From assembly GCA_027943335.1 (NCBI GenBank), contig BSBK01002053.1:186001-250000 (forward strand): DNA of 64,000 nucleotides, given 5' to 3'. Position numbers and translations under genes: made by a program. The notes below the pieces were generated by a model. That model had not been told where the DNA came from and did no database searches. It saw only the letters and a program-made list of their open reading frames with translations. Of the stretch, positions 51,291 to 63,976 are shown one piece after another. The stretch comes from Chamaecyparis obtusa. Taxonomy: Eukaryota > Streptophyta > Pinopsida > Cupressales > Cupressaceae. Position 1 is the first letter of the stretch. Every line of letters begins with the position of its first letter.

Positions 51291-54200
51291 ATGGCATACT
51301 ATAGAAAAGAGAGTCCTAAGTTTGATGGAGAGACTTATGTTGATTGGAAGAACAAGATGGTGACACATTTGCAGTGCATTGGTTTTCAAGTTTTTGATGT
51401 AACTATCAAAGAAGCCAAGATCCCTACCCTAGAAGACCTTGCAAAGGATGATGCTACTAAAAGGAAAAAGGAATTGTTTCATCAAAATGCTATAGCTAAA
51501 GAATCCCTTATCAGTGCCCTATCTGATAGTGAATTTGCAAAGATAAAGAAAGTAGACACCATCCACAAGATTTGGAAGCACCTAGTAGACATGTTTGAAG
51601 GTGACAAACAAGCAAAGGATGCGTGTAGAAAAACATGGAAGAAAAGATACAATGCATTGGAGATACTGCCTGAAGAAAACATCAGAGCTTATAAATAAAG
51701 GATTAATGAAGCAGTTGTTGGAATTAGGAACAATGGTGGAGAGATCTCAAAGGAAGATATTATGGACAAGTTGATGACTACTCTCACTCCAGAATATGAA
51801 AGCAAGATCAACATCCTTGATGATACCATGCAGCTTACATCTAATTTCAAGAGAGAGACCTTGATCATCAAAATCTTAGCTTTTGAGATTTCAAGATTGA
51901 AGGCTGAACCCAAAAGTGAGATAGCCTTCAAAGAAATATTTCATGGTAAGAAATATACAAACACTTCTGGTAATTTTGATGATGATGATGAAGAGAAAAC
52001 TCTAGCTGATTTCATTGCTATGATTTTCAAAAGAGAAAATAAAGGAAAAGGAAAATATGAAGGTCAATTTCCATTTAAGTTCTTTTCATGTAATAAGATT
52101 GGTCACTTTGCATCTAAGTGTCCTACTAGAGCTAGAAAGTTAAAAAAGGATTACAAGCCTAAGTACTCTAAGGAATGTTACTATGTTGGAGATGGAGTTT
52201 TAGATGATGAATCAAGTGAAGAATAAATTGGATTCATTTCTATTATAGACAAAATGAATAATAAGACAAATCATAAAGATGAGAAAGAGGACAAAAAGCT
52301 AGCATTGATTTCCCAAGCAGATATAAGGACATACTAGATTATAGACAGTGGTTGTTCACATCACATGGTAGGTGATAAAAATAGATGTGCTCATCTAGAC
52401 AAATACAATGGTGTCATGGTTAGATTTGGAGGCAACACTCCTAAACCCATAGTTGGTAGAGGAGCCATCACCTTGGATGGAAAGAATAGTACTGATGATG
52501 TTCTTTGTGTTGATGGTTTGAAACATAACCTTCTTAGTGTTGGAAAATTACTTGGAAAAGGATATCAGTTGGATTTTAAAGATGACAAATGCATTATTAA
52601 CAACAAGGATGGTGTTATGATTGCATCAGGCTCAAAGACAAGAGGTGATTTTTTCCAACTCAATTCAAAAGAAAGTTGTTTTGTTGCTAAAGTTGATGAC
52701 AGTTGGTTGTGGCATAAAAGACTATGTCATGTCAATTTTGATAACATAGTAAAGATAAGAAATGTAAAAGTAGTAAGAGATCTACCTAGCATACCAAAGC
52801 CAGTTGATACTATATGCAAGGAATGTGTGATGGGAAAGCATGTGAGAAATTCATTCAGCAACAAGCACAATTCAAAAGAGAACAAGTTGGATCTAATTCA
52901 TATAGACCTTTGTGGTCCAACTCAAACAAGATCCTACTATGGTGAAAGGTATTTCATTTTGTTTGTTGATGATTATACTAGGATGATGTGGGTTGCATTG
53001 TTAAAGGATAAGTCAGAAGCATTTGAGAAGTTCAAAATATTCAAAGCTAAGGTTGAGAATGAATCTGGACTAAAGATAAAATGTTTGAGATCAGATAGAG
53101 GAGGAGAATTCACCTCTGACAAATTCTATGAGTACTGCAAAGAACATGGCATAAAGAGATAGTTAAGTGCACCTAGAACCCCTTAGTAGAATGGAATTGT
53201 AGAGAGAAGGAATAGGATCATCCTTGATACAACGTGCACCATCATGATTGAAGGAAACGTTACACACACCTATTGGAGAGATGTGTTCGATACAATAGTG
53301 TACACCATCAATAGAATTCAATTAAGGCATGGCATTGACAAAACACCATATGAGCTATGGTTTGGTAATGTTCCCACAGTAAAATACTTCAGAATTTTTG
53401 AAAGCAAGTGCTACATCAAGAGGGAAGAAGTAGTAGGCAAGTTTGATGCAAGAAGCGATGAAGGTATTTTCCTTGGTTACTCCACTAAAAGTAAAGCTTA
53501 TAGATGTTTCAATTTAAGATTGAAAAATATCATTTAAAGTGCTCATTTTAAGATTGATGAAAAGTTCATGGTTCAAGAAAGATATCATGATTACTCACCC
53601 ATTATTGAAGAAGAACCCAAACCCTCCACTAGTGAGACAATTATTGAAGAAATTTTTGACAGTATTGATGTGTTATTCAATGACCCTAGGACAAGTGAAG
53701 AAGAAACTCCTAAGACTGATAAGTCAACATCACCTAAAGCTCCAAATTTTACATCTAGAAACCATTCCAAGAAAGACATCATTGGAGATCAGAGTAGCAA
53801 AGTCTTAACAAGATCACAAGCAAAGAACTCAGCTAGCAGTAAAGTGATATGATTACTATCTCAGATTGAACCTTTGAGTGTTGAAGATTCTTGTAATGAT
53901 TTAGATTGGCATGATGCTATGAAAGAAGAACTTGATCAAATTATTAAGAATGACACTTGGGAACTGGTCCCAAGACCTAGTAATAAGAATGTGATTGGTA
54001 CAAAGTGGATATTCAGAAACAAGATGAATGAAGATGGTACAATAGTAAGAAATAAAGCAAGGTTAGTATGTAAAGGGTATGCACAAAGAGAAGGTATTGA
54101 TTATTCATACACATTTGCACCTATGAGCAGATTAGAAGCTATTACGCTATTTCTAGCTTATGCTACAGTCAAAAACTTCAAAGTTTATCAGATGGATGTC

Positions 54201-55552
54201 AAGTCAGCATTCCTAAATGGAGATTTGAAAGAAGAAGTATACATAGACCAGTCAGAAGGATTCACCTTATCAGACAGACATGATATGGTATGCAGATTGA
54301 AGAAGGTCCTCTATGGACTTAAGCAAGCCCCTAGAGCATGGTATTAGAGACTAGATGGATATCTAAAAAAGATTGGATTCAAGAAAGGAGTAGTAGACTG
54401 TAATCTATTCATAAGAGAGACATCTAAAGGTTTTCTACTTGTAGCTATATTTGTTGATGATATTATCTTTGGAGGTAATGACAAACTTAGTGTTGAATTT
54501 GCTAAAGAGATGCAAAATAAATTTGAGATGAGTATGATTGGTCCTATCAAATACTTTTTAGGATTGAATCTGCAATAGACAAAGAAAGATATTGATGCAC
54601 ACATGAGTTTCTGGATTCGATTGTGTGATATTTTTTATGGATTGTGGAAATCTGATAAAAAATCTCACACAATCGAATCCAGAAACTCATGTGTGCATCA
54701 TAATGGATTGTGGAAATCTGATCTTGTTAAAAGAAAGGTATTTTCATTAATCAATCCAAGTATGTGAAAGAAATATTAAAGAAATTCAAGATGGATGATT
54801 GTAAGCCAGTAGGGACACCTATGATAATTGGATGCAAGCTTACAAAAGAAGATGACTCACCAGCAATTGATATAACATTGTACAAGTCTATGATCGGAAA
54901 ACTTAGTTATCTTACTCAGACTAGACTTGATATTTCCAATGTAGTTGGCATAGTTGGAAGATTTGCAGAAGAGCCTAAACAAAGTCACCTCATGGTAGTA
55001 AAAAGGATATTTAGATACTTACAAGGCACTATAGACTATGGTCTATGGTATCCCAATTCAAAAAATGTTGAGCTTCATGTGTACACAAATGTAGATTAGG
55101 AAGGATGCGTTGATGATAGAAAGAGTACATCAGGTGGAGCAGTGTTTCTTGGTGATAGACTTGTCACTTGGACAAGCAAGAAACAAAATTGTATTTCTCA
55201 GTCAATAGCAAAAGTAGAGTATGTTGCAGCAGCCTTGAATTGTTCTACAATTTTTTGGATCAAGTAGATGATAAAGGATTTTGGAATTCAGATTGATTAT
55301 CCTATTGTTATTCACTATGATAACACTAGCACTATTAATATGTCAAAAAACCCTGTGATGCATGCAAAGACAAAGCATATTGAGATCAAGTATCACTTCA
55401 TAAGAGAAAAAGTGGCAGAGAAAGAAGTCAAGCTAGACTATGTGAGTACTAAAGATCAATTCAAAGACATATTCACAAAGCCCTTGCCTAAGGATACTTT
55501 TGAGTATCTCAGGGAGAAGTTGGGAGTAATTCCCTTCCCTGATTCTGCTTAA
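51291..55552 (+). pseudogene. gag-pol: copia Z gag-pol polyprotein, broken
   Basis: ATG 51291 opens gag, in one frame with its stops to 54593. Parts: gag to 52226 with an FSCNKIGHFASKC zinc knuckle whose first Cys reads Phe; protease DSGCSHH at about 52347; GAG-pre-integrase near 52710; integrase 52900-53240 with DDYTRMMW and SDRGGEF; RT 53900-54590 with [10 protein letters not shown] and a VDDIIFGG motif near 54455; RNase H 55020-55400; and an IFTKPLP end. In-frame stops include 51696, one at 52224, two adjacent ones near 53186 where copia integrases have Gln, and one near 54345. The 149-bp foldback insertion at 54594-54742 shifts the frame; pol continues two frames over to the stop at 55550. 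C1 is its closest relative in the window. Confidence 0.93.
54594..54742 (+). repeat. 149-bp foldback insertion in the Z RT frame
   Basis: Two 46-base arms (54593-54638 and 54655-54700) are inverted copies with one mismatch around a 16-base loop. A 20-bp direct repeat overlapping the loop recurs at 54703-54722. The insert is flanked by AAAGAAAGATATT (54581-54593) and AAAGAAAGGTATT (54730-54742), a possible 13-bp target duplication. Its length, 149, explains the frame change seen in pol. No transposon termini are recognisable. Confidence 0.85.
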
Positions 55553-55892
55553 AAGAAAGAAGGAAAGACATCAGTCCTCATGGACTGATGGAAGGTTGCC
55601 TACTCTACCTCAGGAGTAGTACTGGTGCTTAAAATGGATGGGACCCTTTGAAATTGATGTCAAAGGGGGAGTAATATATAGAGTCATAAAAAATAGAAGG
55701 ATTAATATACTTAGGGGGAGTAGTATTCAGTTGTGACAACAGTTCAGTTGAGGAAATGGAGAATGTTGAAAAATATTGCAGTAGATGGAGGATTCATCTT
55801 TGGGGGAGTTTTGAAGAGGAAATGGAGAATGTTATAAAATAAATGTTTATTTGGGTTGGTGGTGGTTTTTCATTCCACATGTTGCCATCAAT
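55553..55892 (+). other. 3' non-coding region of Z
   Basis: Between the pol stop and the polypurine tract. G-rich purine words such as AAAGGGGGAGTAAT recur. No gene. Confidence 0.6.
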
Positions 55893-55907
55893 GCCAAATG
55901 GGGAGAT
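55893..55907 (+). promoter_or_regulatory. polypurine tract of Z
   Basis: GCCAAATGGGGAGAT immediately before the 3' LTR, matching the C1 and H tracts. Confidence 0.88.
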
Positions 55908-57208
55908 TGTTGGAGATTTGCCAGCAAGCCAGTACTGACTGTATGTTTGTCATTGATGACAACAAATGGAAAGTAGCATGCATGGAAGTCTTATGCAATA
56001 ATATTTTAGTATATGTAGCATGGACATGATATCATGGGCACAAAGGTTAACTGTTAGTAGAGACAGTTAGATAGTAGCTTGTATCAGTAGTGTTCCTGAC
56101 AGAGTAACAGGCAGTGTTCTGTGTATGGTTGTCCTTAGAGTTATCATGGAGCCTTGTGTGCTTAGATATATGTTGAAGACATGTTAGTGGTGTTTTAGTC
56201 ATGGATGCATAGTCTGATAATTAGTATAAGTGAATTTATGCAGTTGCTATTCGCCAGTAGCAATTTCCTTTGTTTATTCAGAAGAGCCAAAATAGATTTT
56301 GTTGGTTCTGGAGTTGTGCCTATCATGTGGGTATGAACCCTTGGATTTAAGCTTAGAAGAGAGTTTTTGATGTTTTGTTAAGAGTGCATGACTTAATTCA
56401 GTGTAAGAAGAAAGATACAGTTGTTTTGGTAGAGACGATAGTGTGTAGCATGCATCTAGAATTATCTTATCGGACAGGTCTCAGAATGTGTTGCATGCAT
56501 AATAGAGCCGAGAGTATGTTTATAAAATTTTGTTATGGTTTCTCTAATATGATTTCAATTTGGTTCTAATAGGATGACTTGATTAGATCATTTAGAGGAT
56601 AGATATTTATAGGCATTCATTTGTGATTGCTTGAGTGTGGCTCATGGTTGATTAACAAGAGCAGAGTAGAGTGTGCAAAGTGTTGAGCCATTAGAAGAAG
56701 GTCAATTTGACCAAGTAAAGTATTTGTCCTATACATTGGAATTGATCTAGATAGTAGGTCAAAGCATAGTTCACCAAGATCCATATATAGTGTGTATCTA
56801 TTATTTAGAAGGTTGTATCCTTCACCCCTTTGAGCAGTGTGCTCTCAGACAGTGCATCCTCTCCCCTAATAGGGACAATTGTAAAAGACTTCTAACAGGG
56901 TCTAACCCTTGACCAGGTCTACTGTACTAAATATATTGTAAAGCAACTCCTAACAAGGTTAAGGATCTTCTAACAAAGATCATAATACACTAGTGCAAAA
57001 TATTAGTGGGTATCAATTCCCACTAGGGTATTTACCTATTTGGGTTTCCCCGTAACCAACATATTGGTGTTGTGTTCATGTGTTATTTCATTGTTTTTAT
57101 GCTTTATGTTTAAGTATACTTAATTGGATAAAGAATTAAATCTTGTAGATAAATGATTCACGCCCCCCCCCCCCCCCTCTCAATTATCTCTTGGGACTAT
57201 TCCTAACA
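55908..57208 (+). repeat. 3' LTR of Z (1301 bp)
   Basis: Same ends as the 5' LTR. Its poly-C run (57163-57177) is 15 bases, longer than in the 5' LTR. Confidence 0.93.
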
Positions 57209-58560
57209 TGACATTCATTGTGGGGACAACCACTTGAGCCTTCCATTGCATGTCTAATCTTTCATTACATATGAGAGAGTTCTTGCTCAAGTAATAGATC
57301 TTATTTGATGTAATGCTCACCCTAATGCCACCATATCTATATTATCATCCATATAAACCCTTGTTCTTGGTAGGATTTCTTTAGTGAACCAAGTGGGCTT
57401 TTAAAAGGCATTGAGGTGCTCATAAGGGGCTGCCAGAGTTGAGGTAGTTGTTGGGTGTTCTATCTCCTTCTCCTCATAGCTCTCCTCCTCTACACCTTCC
57501 ATTTCTTATTCTTCCATTATATTCAGCTCCTCTTCCACATTTGTCTATTCTTGCTCTTCAACCTCTTTCTTCAATCCATCTTGTCCTTCAAACAGAATCT
57601 CACCAATCACCTTTGTATCCTTCTCTGGCTTCTGAGTCCCTTGTGCTAATGTTTCAGTGTGGACAAGTGGTGGAATAGGAGCTTGGGAAGGAGGGTTCTA
57701 CATGGGATGAGTAGGAGCGATAGGGAGAGTGGATGAAGGCATTGGCAGAGGAGGTAGAGGTGGCATGGGAATATGAATAGGTGGAGGCTATGGTGGCAAT
57801 GGATTAGTTTGAATAGGAGGTGGAAGTGGAGTGGTAGGTGGTGTTGGATGCAGAAGCAGAGGTGGAGTTTGATGCATAGGTGGAGGCAGAGGTGGAACTG
57901 AGTGTGAAACTGGGGGAATTTGTGCTGCTATGTCTTCCTCAAAAGTGACACCTACAAAAGAATCTTTTCCTAACTCTGTATTTTCTTCTAAATTTTAGTT
58001 GTGACCTCCTCGACTGATTCCTAAGAGTCTCATAGGACTTCCTCTCCCACTTTTCCTAGAGGACTAGTGAACTTTGTAGAGAGAGAATAAAAAGAAAAGG
58101 ATTGTCTTATAGCTAGAACTTGTTTCTCAGATTCTTGGAAACTATAAATTCCTTTGAAATCATAGATGTCAAATTCATCATCACCTAGAGTGTCTAGATT
58201 TATCAGCTCTCCTTGGGCTCTTCCTTCAATGTCCTTTTGTTGATCTTCATCCTCTACTCTCCTTTTTAAGAATCCTCCAGACCAGGTTCTTCTACTGAGG
58301 GGCACTTGATCCTCCTCATCTTCATCTTCCTCTAAGAGGGTGTCCATATGAGTAGGCATTGAGTCTTTCTTCCTCTTGTATATGTGCCCTTTTATCACCC
58401 TAGCTGGCCTAGGTCCAGTTACCTTGAATTTAGGTACCTTATTTGATGCACTCAGAGGTTCAAGACCGCTATAAGAAGGAGCATCTAGAGGTGCTATGCT
58501 TCCAATCATTCTATTTTTGGGCTTCTTTGAATGGGTAGAAAAGTCGTATGCCATAGGGTG
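57209..58560 (-). mobile_element. element X, middle part, minus strand (right composite)
   Basis: Reverse complement of about 24013-25375 of X copy 1, continuing the 48101-49925 piece. It ends at the Y LTR with the 5-mer GGGTG on the plus strand. Confidence 0.82.
58030..58554 (-). pseudogene. element X linker segment, open for 174 codons
   Basis: Minus-strand frame with the SKKPK and IGSI.PLDAPS motifs, a basic KGHIYKRKKDS patch and an acidic EDEDEEDQ stretch; closely related to 24000-24530 of X copy 1. In copy 1 the same stretch carries a stop at 24361 that is absent here. The Pro-rich part follows at lower coordinates (about 57690-57950). The true start is lost to the Y insertion. No known function. 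Confidence 0.55.
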
Positions 58561-61500
58561 TGTTAGTGATTTTTCTTACTGAATCCTAACACACAAGCCC
58601 TGAATGCTTAATTGGAACTCTATGATTCCTAAACTCCTTATTCAAGAGAGAAAAGACTAATTAATAAGGATAAAATCCTTCTTCACTTTGAGCTCCACTC
58701 ACTCAGGTAGGTGTACCTAATTCAAAAATGAGTCTTCCTTTATGATAACTTTTCTTTGACATAACCTTTACTATGCATACAAAGATAGTGGATAGTTATT
58801 AGAACTATAAGATATGGGAGTCAACACTCAACAAGTTTTATGCAAGATCCTAATTGCATAAATGTTCTAAGGACTAGGAAAAATGGCACAGGTGACAAGG
58901 ATAAATCATTCTTCTCTTTGACCTCAAGACTCAGGCAGGCTAACCTATGATTCATTCTTGAAATAATCACTAACTATATTGTATTCTACAAATACAAACT
59001 ATTGACATTACATGCTCTTCAATAGAAAGTAAATGTTCAATGATTTTTTAGATTTAATGATGAAAGACACAAAGACAAGAAATAACCAGTACCTTATCAC
59101 TTGGGCAAAAGAGTCAAATAAAACTAAATCCCTAGAAATTCTATGATTCCAAACAAATATAACCCAAATGAAGTGCCTTACAAATCATTCTCTCACTCCT
59201 CTACCCAGACATCAGATTCACATACACTATTAAAATCTCAAAATTGTGCCAAGGGTTTATTCACTCCTTAAGAGAAACTAAGAACACAAATTCACAGTCA
59301 CCTTGTAACCAACATATTAGAGTGCCTTACAAACTAATACACAAGAATTCAATTTAATACATATGAAGACATCACCAATAAAATATTGGGATTTCACTAT
59401 TTTTCATTCAAAAATCTCTGGTTCATTACAATCAAGAAACCATGAAAACAAAAAAAAATAAGGGCTCAAAAGCCAAAATACTACCTCTACAGTGCTAATT
59501 CCACCATCATTAACAATGGAGAGAAAAACTAGAGATATAGGAAAAGGAAGTCAGTTACACAGAACTGACAGCTGTCCATTTTAGCCAAAATATCTCCAAT
59601 AATCCTCTACACTTGATCTTTATTTGATCTTAAAAATGATTCTCTCCAACTGATCAATCATTTTGAACTATTTTGATTCAATTCCTCTCCAAGAAATGAT
59701 TACATTCTATTCTATGAAAAAGCCATCGTGAATGCTTCTCATAAAATTCATAGTAAAAACATTTCATTTAGACTATAGAGAAGACTATTAAACTTAGTTA
59801 AATCTTTTGTTCACTTTATTTCCTGCACTTCTAACTCAGAATGCACAAGACTTCACCATGTGTCACTTCCTTGCCCTGTAACCTACCTTGGAACAAACAA
59901 ATTTGATCTGGTTTTTTCATTTCTCGCTCACTACAACAAACCTTGGAAAGAAAAACCCTGAATCATTTCAAATAATAGAAGCAACGACCAATTGATCCAA
60001 GTTTAAAACATGTCCCTTGATCATATCCCTTCCCGGCACACCGGGCAGCTCATAAAAATTGACAAATAGTCAATTTGGCTTTTAAAAATCAATTGGCCAC
60101 ATCATCTTTTTCCTCGGCCAATCAGAAAAGAACACATCTGCAACACCTAGCACCCAGACCCACTGCTTCATTTATCTTTCACTTAAAATGAATCTTATCT
60201 AGACATCACATGAATGAAGCATTCATATGGTCACTGAGTCTTTCCTTGACCTGAGGTTTAATCTATAGATCTAGCGCCAACTGTTAGATCATGACTGCAT
60301 TGACAGAGAATATTCAATCTCCCAATCTTCTTCCTTAACTTCATCTGGCGATCCAGTGACCAAAGCATTCTCATAATCATTGAAGGTTATCCTTACCTAT
60401 GGTTAGCTCATGAGAACAAGTGAATAAAATGAATCTCTAGATCACTGAATACTTGGCCTGACCCTAGTTAGATCTTGAGATCACGCACCAACCGTTGATC
60501 TTTTCTTTCATATGTGGTTCTCGTTAAATCTCTAAGCTCTTAACTTAACTCATCCTCTATCTGGTGAACATGCGATTGAAAGCTCCTTGTATTCTTTGAA
60601 TGATTTTCTTAACCTTAGTTCTTTCACGAGATTTAGTAAATGCCTTATTCGCCAAGTGGTTGAATATTTAACTTAACTTGGGTTTTATTACGAGATTAAA
60701 CATTAGATGTTGATCTTGGAAGTTATCTATGGATGTCACTGAATCACTCAATGCTTAGGATTTCACTACTTGATCATGAGATTGAGAGAATACTTTACTC
60801 GCTAATTCACTAAATAAGTTAGGAATTAGTCATTATATCCAGAGATCACATGACTGAGGAAACCTTGCACTATAAACACCTTTTTTGTTGAATCACCAAA
60901 ATTAGGAGAATACGCGACCAAAGAACTTCACTTAATCTCGCAATCATTTTCTTAACTGGGGTTCCATTTGGAGAACATGTGAATGGCTTGATATCTAAAT
61001 AAATGGATGTTGGACTTAACCTTGGTTTGATTTGGAGAACAAGCCCCAGCCCCTGATCTTAGTCCTCATCAATGGTCCCTCCTTATTCACCAGATGTTAA
61101 GTGACTTATCCATTTTACTTGGAGATTCAATGACTGAAAGAAAACAAGACTGCCCTTTGGATCACTGATTGTTAGGCCACTAACTACCAGGATTAGGAGA
61201 GCATGCGAACACTATAGTCACTAGTTCTCTGAATGAAAGACTTAACTACCTAGGCTAGGATATAAAGCATGTGCATAAAGGGGACTTAAGTGGTTCAAAA
61301 AAGTAATGAAGAAATAGACTTGGCTAGGGTTTTTCTGGACTTAGACAATTTTGAAACCCCTATTCATGGAAAAGACCTATTTCTCAGATCTTTAAACTGC
61401 AATATCTCCTTGGTTTTTTGTACATTAGGTGATGCAATATGGAATGTAACGTGGACACACCATAAATTATGCCAAGATAACCTCACAAGCTATGAAACCT

Positions 61501-61620
61501 TATAAATTTTCTTCACAGATCAAAACAAGGTTGTAAGTGGTCATGGCAATTTCTTAGGTTTTTAGCAGGAATAAGGCCATTTTCATAGGATTTTGTATTT
61601 TTCATGAAAATGGACTAACA
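58561..61620 (-). repeat. 3' LTR of right Y copy (3060 bp)
   Basis: Plus-strand reading TGTTAGTGATTTTTC to AAATGGACTAACA; reverse complement of 41577-44615. Short open frames inside are not conserved between the copies and are not annotated. Confidence 0.87.
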
Positions 61621-61847
61621 TTGGCTCTAACTGGGGATGTATGCCTCTTGCAGGTATATCAAGAATTCAGAATCTCTTGGTACAAAAGACCAATGAAAGA
61701 AGATCAAACAAGGTTTTCACAACTCTTGGAACATGGAACCCTCTTCTTGAAAGCAAAGACATACACAACTAAAAGGAAAGAAACTATCCATGGACTTATA
61801 ATATTTACAAAAAACCTCAAAGCCCCAAAACTCTAATCAATTTTTAC

Positions 61848-63310
61848 CCCTATCAAATAAATGATTCTCATCTTCATAGAGCGGAGCAAATTGAAATCAC
61901 ATCTCTCATCCAACCTATAAAAAACAATAGGATCCTTTTTCATCATATCATATAAAAAGTAATCAACATAATCACCACCATTGGGAAAGACAAAGCAACC
62001 AAACTACCACAAATATTGATCACTTTGTGACTTAAAAACATCACACTCTTCATATTCACTGCCATGCTAAAAAAGGAAACACTCTAACTTAACTTTATCG
62101 CTGGAAACATCAACATACTAATCATTAGTTTGCAAAAATGAATAAAACATTTCTATCTCATCACTTTGAAAACTAACATAGAACCTCTCAAAACAAAAAT
62201 CTAATTGCATAAAATAAAAAATAGCTTGCTAATCACAAATTACATTAGCATCTTCTAGGAAGGAACAAGCACTATCAGTGAATGAATCAGTAGCCGATTG
62301 CAAATCTTAGAAAACCCTTTTAGATTTACCACATTCTCTAGCATCAAGATGCAAATAAGAACCACTAACATTAGGCTCTTGAAAATTTGAATCCACACTA
62401 GTACATACACCATCATACTCATCAAATATAAAATTATCAAATTCATTACAATGATATGTACTATCCACTTGCATATCAAAAAAGGGAGAAAGGACATCCA
62501 TAAATGTTTCACACATCATGCCATCACTTGAATCATCTTTGTCAAAAATTATATCTACCGGGCATGGAATTTTGGAAAAAAACTTGGGAGTATATCTTTG
62601 AAACTTAGTCTCCAAGAGTTCTAAAATTTGTTCACTACTTAGTAAGCACTAGACTTCACATTTCACCTCTTCGGTCTTATTGCTAATGCTAAAAATATCT
62701 TCCCCATCTAAAATAGGAGCTGAAATCACTTGTCTCACAATACCTTGTGCAAAGTAATCACTGTAGGAACTATCATCTGCATTATAATTACATTCTTCAT
62801 GTTCACACAAAACATCATCAAGTTGAAACAAGGAACCATCAATATCATGATGAGAAAAAGGAAAATCTACAAACTCAAGGGAATCATTATCGACTGAAGA
62901 TTCATCATCTACTCCTTGATAACCATAAATTTCATCATCAGCATAATAACCAACACTATCAGCATCACAAGACTCAACATCCTCAGCACAAATAGACTTA
63001 GCATCTACGAATGAATCCATCCATTCTTTAACATGTTCTAGTGATTCATCTCTAAAGGATGCAATCCAATTGACTGATTCAGGCATACCAAGTTCTAAAA
63101 ACATCTCAATATATTGGGATTCTTCAAAATCAATACCCACGGGAAGTTCACTACATGGAAGAAGAAATTTCTTGTAGTATGAAAGTGTAGGCTCTTCTCT
63201 TCTTTCTCCTATTGCACATTTTAAAACCTGAATTCAATTACGATGGATTCTCTTATTTATCAAATGAAGTTCATGATTATAATTTTCTAAATCTAACTGA
63301 TAATTCAGAT
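61848..63310 (-). pseudogene. acidic protein of element Y, stop-broken
   Basis: Minus-strand frame open from about 63310. The first clear ATG is 63140; coding-like sequence extends upstream, so the start is unsure. It continues without frameshift to about 61848, roughly 430-480 codons, with about six internal stops including 62649 and 62307. The N-terminal part is strongly acidic (Asp/Glu-rich with scattered Tyr and Cys). The C-terminal part is rich in Phe and Cys. No motif is recognised. The single-frame layout shows it was once one protein; a gag substitute or an extra ORF of a non-autonomous element are guesses. Confidence 0.5.
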
Positions 63311-63955
63311 CTAGAAATATTTTCTTGATCTATCAAAGCTGGAAACTCCATTTCTAAATACTGATAAGACAATATTGCTTGTTCTTATGACAATATTTTT
63401 ATCCAAATTCATGCAACCATTAGCTTCATTAAACCCCAACATATTTTTGATACTCTTTAGCAACCAAATCTTCTATCCAAAAATATGACTCAAACTTTCA
63501 AGATTAATTTCCCTTTTCTTAGTGACTTGTTCACCTATTTAGGGACTATTTGTACTTTGATAAAAGATTTCATGGAAGAGTTTTTGTTGGTGCAAAACAC
63601 TGATCTGAAATTTCCTCCAAATCACCCTTTAAACTATGGTAGAGTTGTCACCTCTCTGTAGAGGACCAATTCTGAATCAGCTGAGAACCTTTTCTCAAAT
63701 CTGAACTTTCTTTACCAACAAACATAAGACAACTTCATAGGATCCAACTATTTCTCAGGATCACAAAACATATTACACATTCATATTACAAAAGCACACT
63801 GATCAAATAGAGACTCAGAGTTGCCACTCACATTGAGTGAGATAATATCACAATTTTTTAAAATAACTTGACTCTATAATCAAATTGGACCAAACTCTGG
63901 GATGATTCAACAAAGCAAGGGAACAATCATCTTAAACTTTATATCCTTTATTTCT
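63311..63955 (-). other. 5' untranslated internal region of Y
   Basis: Between the primer site and the acidic frame; no gene. Its first 140 bases from the primer site match 44616-44735 of the left copy. Confidence 0.55.
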
Positions 63956-63958
63956 TCC

Positions 63959-63976
63959 CCAATAGAGTCTCCATTT
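63959..63976 (-). promoter_or_regulatory. primer binding site of right Y copy
   Basis: Minus strand TGGAGACTCTATTGGGGA a few bases after the LTR end. Confidence 0.65.

Larger units (their letters stand above)
49926..57208 (+). mobile_element. complete Ty1/copia element Z with TGACA target duplication
   Basis: 7283 bp: 5' LTR 49926-51233, primer site, gag-pol 51291-55552, polypurine tract, 3' LTR 55908-57208. TGACA flanks both ends (49921-49925 and 57209-57213). The LTRs look roughly 88-90% identical over the first 250 bp by eye, including a 10-bp indel, so Z is older than C1. It is inserted in element X. Confidence 0.95.

Noticed and set aside
51291..55552. Recoded TAG codons in the copia frames
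   Set aside because: Stops of all three kinds occur, together with frameshifts and lost zinc ligands, so decay is simpler than recoding.
41577..63976. A simple inversion of one Y element
   Set aside because: Two separate LTR-primer-site junctions exist (44615 and 63977); a single element has only one.
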